Shown here one piece after another: positions 35,698 through 38,573 of a stretch of 38,573 bases of DNA (its first letter is position 1; the number at the start of each line of letters is the position of its first letter). This stretch comes from CAZMGT01 sp964565895 (GTDB taxonomy: Bacteria > Armatimonadota > Zipacnadia > UBA1398 > CAZMGT01). Under the pieces are notes generated by a model. That model made no database searches, was not told the DNA's origin, and saw only the letters and a program-made list of their open reading frames with translations. The stretch covers positions 1 to 38,573 of the forward strand of contig CAZMGT010000036.1 in NCBI GenBank assembly GCA_964565895.1. Direction: 5' to 3'. A program made the position numbers and the translations under genes.

Positions 35698-36744
35698 CTA
35701 CTTCAGCTTCACCAACCATATGTTCCGATACTGCACCGGGTTCCCGTGGTCCTGCAGCAGAAGCGGCCCCGTGGGCGCCTCTTTCTTGGAGATACCGCCC
35801 GGCGTTATTCCGGGGAGCTCCAAATTGTCGTGAATTGTCACACCGTTGTGCACCACGGTAATCCGCGCGTTGGCCACCTTTCTTCCCTGCGCGTCAAAGC
35901 GCGGCGCGTAGAAAGTAATGTCATAGGTCTGCCACTGCAGCGGCGGGAAACACATGTTCACCGCGGGCGCGGCAACTTTGTAAATACCGCCGCACTCGTT
36001 GTCCAGCCCGGCCAAACCATAGCTGTCGAGGACCTGTATCTCATACCGCCCCTGAATATATACTCCGCTATTGCCCCGCGCCTGGCCGAACGATGTGGGC
36101 ATATAGGGCGTGCGGAATTCTAGGTGCAGCTTTATGTCGCCAAAGCTCTCCTTGGTAACAATGTCTCCTCCCTTAACCTCCATCGCATCCCCGCCAACAA
36201 GCCTCCACTGCACCTTCCCCTTGCCCGAGCGCGGCTGCCATGCCTCCAAGCTCTTCCCATCAAACAGAACAATCGCCCCCGCCGGCGGCTTCTGCCCCAG
36301 CGTGGGCGAGGTCCGTTGCGTCTTCGTCAGCTTAAATGTCCCTTTAATCTTGCCCGCAATCGTCCCCTGCAGCGTGCCATCAACGAGCTTGCCCGACCAC
36401 AGCGAGACGTCAACGACCACCCCGTTGTCCGTCGGCGCAAGCACCCGGCTCACGTCCAGGGGCACGGCATCCACGGCGCGAAACTCGCCGTTGCGCAAAA
36501 ACCCGCGCACGTCATACAGCACGGGCACGCGCTTGTTGAACTCCGAGACGCATTTCATCTCATATCTGCCGTTGCCCAGGGGGATCATGAACACGGCCAC
36601 CGGCTGCTCCTTGCCGCCGACAGTTACCGTCCCCTGCCAATCGCCCATATATTGGTCCACTGCTCTCTGCGCTGTGCACAACGTCGCCATTATCGACGCC
36701 AACAATGCGGCAAGAAAGCCAAGCGTCCACCATGGCCTACGCAT
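35698..36744 (-). CDS. Secreted DUF1080 (3-keto-disaccharide hydrolase-like) protein
   Basis: I chose the ATG at 36744 (348 residues): GAAGGGAG lies nine bases upstream, whereas the ATG three codons earlier touches it. A signal peptide (LGFLAALLASIMATLCTA) is followed by a beta domain of unknown type (about 28-140) and then a concanavalin-like DUF1080 domain (about 152-348): IVLFDGKSLEAWQ, GDIKLHLEFRTP, GNSGVYIQGRYEIQVLDSYG, and the closing PVQYRNIWLVKL. DUF1080 members include enzymes that cleave 3-keto-glycosides after oxidation of the sugar, and many whose activity is unknown. The protein probably acts outside the cytoplasm on sugars. The transglycosylation or hydrolysis residues cannot be confirmed by eye. 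Confidence 0.88.
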   Translation of the reverse strand: MRRPWWTLGFLAALLASIMATLCTAQRAVDQYMGDWQGTVTVGGKEQPVAVFMIPLGNGRYEMKCVSEFNKRVPVLYDVRGFLRNGEFRAVDAVPLDVSRVLAPTDNGVVVDVSLWSGKLVDGTLQGTIAGKIKGTFKLTKTQRTSPTLGQKPPAGAIVLFDGKSLEAWQPRSGKGKVQWRLVGGDAMEVKGGDIVTKESFGDIKLHLEFRTPYMPTSFGQARGNSGVYIQGRYEIQVLDSYGLAGLDNECGGIYKVAAPAVNMCFPPLQWQTYDITFYAPRFDAQGRKVANARITVVHNGVTIHDNLELPGITPGGISKKEAPTGPLLLQDHGNPVQYRNIWLVKLK

Positions 36745-37275
36745 ACCGCACATCTCCCTTCACCTGTGCGCAAAGGGCAAGCGCCAAACGGCACCGCGCG
36801 CTGGCGGTTCCCAGCCCGCGCGTCGCCCTTTGCCCAACGTGCGCTCCAACCCGCCGCCCTGTTATTCCTCACCGCCGCCCGCAGGACCTCCTATGGAGCC
36901 TAGTCCTTCCCTAGCAGAAGCGCTGCTCGCACCCCGTGCGACCCCTCGCCAGGGCAAACACAACTCCCGTGCGCAGCGCAGTGGCCTGCTCGCCTACCGG
37001 CAAAGCTCAGCCGGCACTGGCTTTACGTCCGCTTTTGTTCCGCGCCGGCCTTTCGTTGCGCTGGTCCCCCGCCCGCGCTTGCCGTCTCGCTGCGGGCGCT
37101 CCGATGGTCGCTGCTTCGGGGTCGGGCCTACCTAACGCTGCACGTCCCGCCGTCGCTGTTGGCCTTTTTGTAGCGTGCGACCACGGCGCTTGATGTTCCG
37201 ATTCCCGCGGGTGCGGGGGCGGGTGGCAGATGCAAGAGCTTGCCCGCCTCGCCGATTTTCGAAACGCAATCCCGG
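36745..37275. other. Intergenic gap with a leader hairpin
   Basis: The 531-bp gap between the zinc-ribbon gene and the DUF1080 gene holds no convincing gene. Its right part has GC-rich short inverted repeats such as CGCCCGC/GCGGGCG near 37071-37097. Its left part contains the longer stem described at 36770-36833. Confidence 0.4.
36770..36833 (-). promoter_or_regulatory. Possible structured 5' leader of the DUF1080 gene
   Basis: A perfect 9-bp pair of arms (GCAAAGGGC and its complement, 36770-36778 and 36825-36833) encloses 46 bases that contain a second inverted pair (CGCCA/TGGCG, 36782-36786 and 36802-36806). It ends 25 bases before the DUF1080 start, just ahead of the ribosome binding site. 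It could be a regulatory leader, or chance pairing in GC-rich DNA. Confidence 0.3.
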
Positions 37276-38064
37276 TCACTTCAGCCCATATTGCGCCTTT
37301 TGGGCGACTCTTCCGTTCTGGAACATGGCTACCATATAGCTGCCGTCGGGGTTCGCCCAGCGGTAGAGCACGGTCTTGGTGCGCAGGTCCAGTGTCCGCC
37401 CGACCTCCTGCCCCTCTTCGCCGACGATGTCCACGACCTGCTCATAGGTCATTCCCTGCTGCACGCGGTTATACTCGTCCATGGTAACAATCGGCCGCAG
37501 GCCCCCTCCGCCGCCCGGCCGGCTACCAAGCCGCCCTCCCCCGCGGGGGCTGCTGGATACCCCAATGGCCACCGTTACCACGAACAAGACGAGCCCCGCG
37601 AGAAACCAAACGCCGCTCACTATCGCCAGCCGCTTGCTCCACAGCTTCCCCTCCGCGGTGCGGCACATGGCGAGGGAAATGAGCCCCAGGGCGAGGGCCA
37701 TGGGAACGCAGAGCATGTTTAACGCGACAATAGCGACCCAATTGCCCAAAATGCCGCCGCTGCCGAATTGCCTGTCGAACGCCGACGGCTCCTCGGGCGG
37801 AGCGAACCCCGTCGTGGGCGGCCGGAGGGGTTCGCGCATGGCACTCGCCGCCTGCGGAGCGGTGACGAGAGCTCCGCAGCGCGTGCACTTATACGGCTTG
37901 CCGGCGTGCTCCGGCGGCACTTGTAGCTGCTGGCCGCAGTTGGGGCAGGGGAACGTCAGAGGCACAGTTGGAGCTGCGGGCAGGCCTCTTCCCTGGCACC
38001 GGCGGCACACCTTGTCCAGCGGGTCCATGACATAGCCGCACTTCGGGCACACTGTTTGTGACAT
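37276..38064 (-). CDS. Zinc-ribbon membrane protein with BamE/DUF3862-like tail
   Basis: The ATG (262 residues) follows GGGGGAG. The N-terminus has two zinc ribbons: CPKCGY...CRRC (residues 6-23) and an MJ0042-type CPNCGQQLQVPPEHAGKPYKCTRCG (39-64 region). Two hydrophobic segments follow (about 105-130 and 145-170). The C-terminus (about 200-262) reads YNRVQQGMTYEQVVDIVG ... LYRWANPDGSYMVAMFQNGRV, the pattern of BamE/SmpA-like small-protein modules that assist outer-membrane or secreted-protein assembly. Proteins with this zinc-ribbon, membrane, tail order are frequent in planctomycetes and of unknown role. It is the last recognisable gene before the right edge. Confidence 0.87.
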   Translation of the reverse strand: MSQTVCPKCGYVMDPLDKVCRRCQGRGLPAAPTVPLTFPCPNCGQQLQVPPEHAGKPYKCTRCGALVTAPQAASAMREPLRPPTTGFAPPEEPSAFDRQFGSGGILGNWVAIVALNMLCVPMALALGLISLAMCRTAEGKLWSKRLAIVSGVWFLAGLVLFVVTVAIGVSSSPRGGGRLGSRPGGGGGLRPIVTMDEYNRVQQGMTYEQVVDIVGEEGQEVGRTLDLRTKTVLYRWANPDGSYMVAMFQNGRVAQKAQYGLK

Positions 38065-38573
38065 TAATCTCCCCCTCGGGGTAAATTTCCGCCCAATTCC
38101 GTCGGCCCGACCAATCTCCTAGCCGCAGCGAAGAAAGTTTTCCTTACCGCTGCTGCCCAGCTGGGCCTGCTGGGCACACTCGCCCGCCAAAACCTCGTCT
38201 GCGTTCAGCCTATATGGCACGCGCCCTCTACAGGAAATGATGTGAAAGTTAGCCGCGTCTACCTCGCTGCCCAGGGAGATGCCCCTTCTCGCGCGGGGCT
38301 CGCACACTAGGCGTGGACGCTTCTCGGTCCTCTCGGCTCGCTTCACCCTGGCGGATAGACACAAAGTGAGCCGAAAGTGGCCTTATCGCCCGCGCTCTGC
38401 AGCCTATTTCGTAAACAAGGGGCGTTGATTTGCCTTGTCAGCAACTACCGGCTCGAATGCTGCCCTTTGCAGCGGGGCGGCACCCTAAGCGCGCTGCCAC
38501 AGGCGGAAGAGGACCTTCGGAGCGCTTGGCGCGACAATGTGGGCCCGCGCAAGACAACAGCCACCACAACGGC
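38065..38573. other. Right-edge stretch without a visible gene
   Basis: No coding frame with recognisable content is seen. The stretch includes a 12-bp palindrome (GCCCAGCTGGGC at 38155-38166). It presumably holds the zinc-ribbon gene's promoter, which I could not place. Confidence 0.4.

Noticed and set aside
38155..38166. Perfect 12-bp palindrome as an operator
   Set aside because: A single short GC-rich palindrome with no gene start close enough and no second copy seen.
38400..38470. Possible tRNA T-arm (GGCTCGAAT)
   Set aside because: The flanking bases do not pair into a T-arm and no acceptor or anticodon arm can be drawn.
1..38573. CRISPR array, insertion sequence, phage or plasmid genes
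   Set aside because: No regularly spaced short repeats, transposase, integrase or replication genes were seen.

Overview
The window is a GC-rich bacterial chromosome segment. Almost every protein in it is exported, and the content is carbohydrate-centred: Tat-signal reductase and fucosidase, GH127 and GH39-like enzymes, PQQ-type beta-propellers, a DUF1080 protein, an SSS-family symporter and an L-rhamnose mutarotase. This mix is typical of the Planctomycetota and neighbouring polysaccharide-degrading phyla (Lentisphaerota, Verrucomicrobiota, Armatimonadota, Sumerlaeota). No rRNA, tRNA or other phylogenetic marker is present, so the phylum is an inference from gene content only.

Layout. Positions 1-1659 hold no recognisable gene but contain an imperfect direct repeat of about 115 bp (about 91-204 and 793-907). 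A Tat-exported aldo/keto-reductase-like gene on the minus strand (1660-2763) diverges from a five-gene plus-strand run (3081-13165): GH29 alpha-L-fucosidase, GH127 beta-L-arabinofuranosidase-type enzyme, GH39-like glycosidase with an N-terminal lectin-like domain, a secreted PQQ-type propeller, and a large secreted protein of unknown function. The run meets a minus-strand run tail-to-tail with a 7-bp overlap.

From 34224 down to 13159 ten minus-strand genes follow one another: L-rhamnose mutarotase, SSS symporter, URO-D-family protein, transglutaminase-like protein, four paralogous giant proteins of about 1050-1100 residues, a secreted alpha/beta-hydrolase, and a PglC/WcaJ-type sugar-phosphate transferase with a disrupted 5' end. 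A strong intrinsic terminator (34366-34392) separates this run from an upstream TPR gene. A DUF1080 protein and a zinc-ribbon/membrane/lipoprotein-like protein lie further right, separated by 400-530 bp spacers with no visible gene.

The standout feature is the tandem array of four paralogues (15613-28627). Each has a signal peptide, then a Rossmann methyltransferase-like domain with an intact SAM-binding glycine motif, then a large PQQ-type beta-propeller region. A methyltransferase fold predicted to be exported is puzzling because SAM is a cytoplasmic cofactor. I read the neighbourhood as an exported system for degrading polysaccharides that contain fucose, rhamnose or arabinose. The four fusions would act at the cell surface or in the periplasm in an unknown way.
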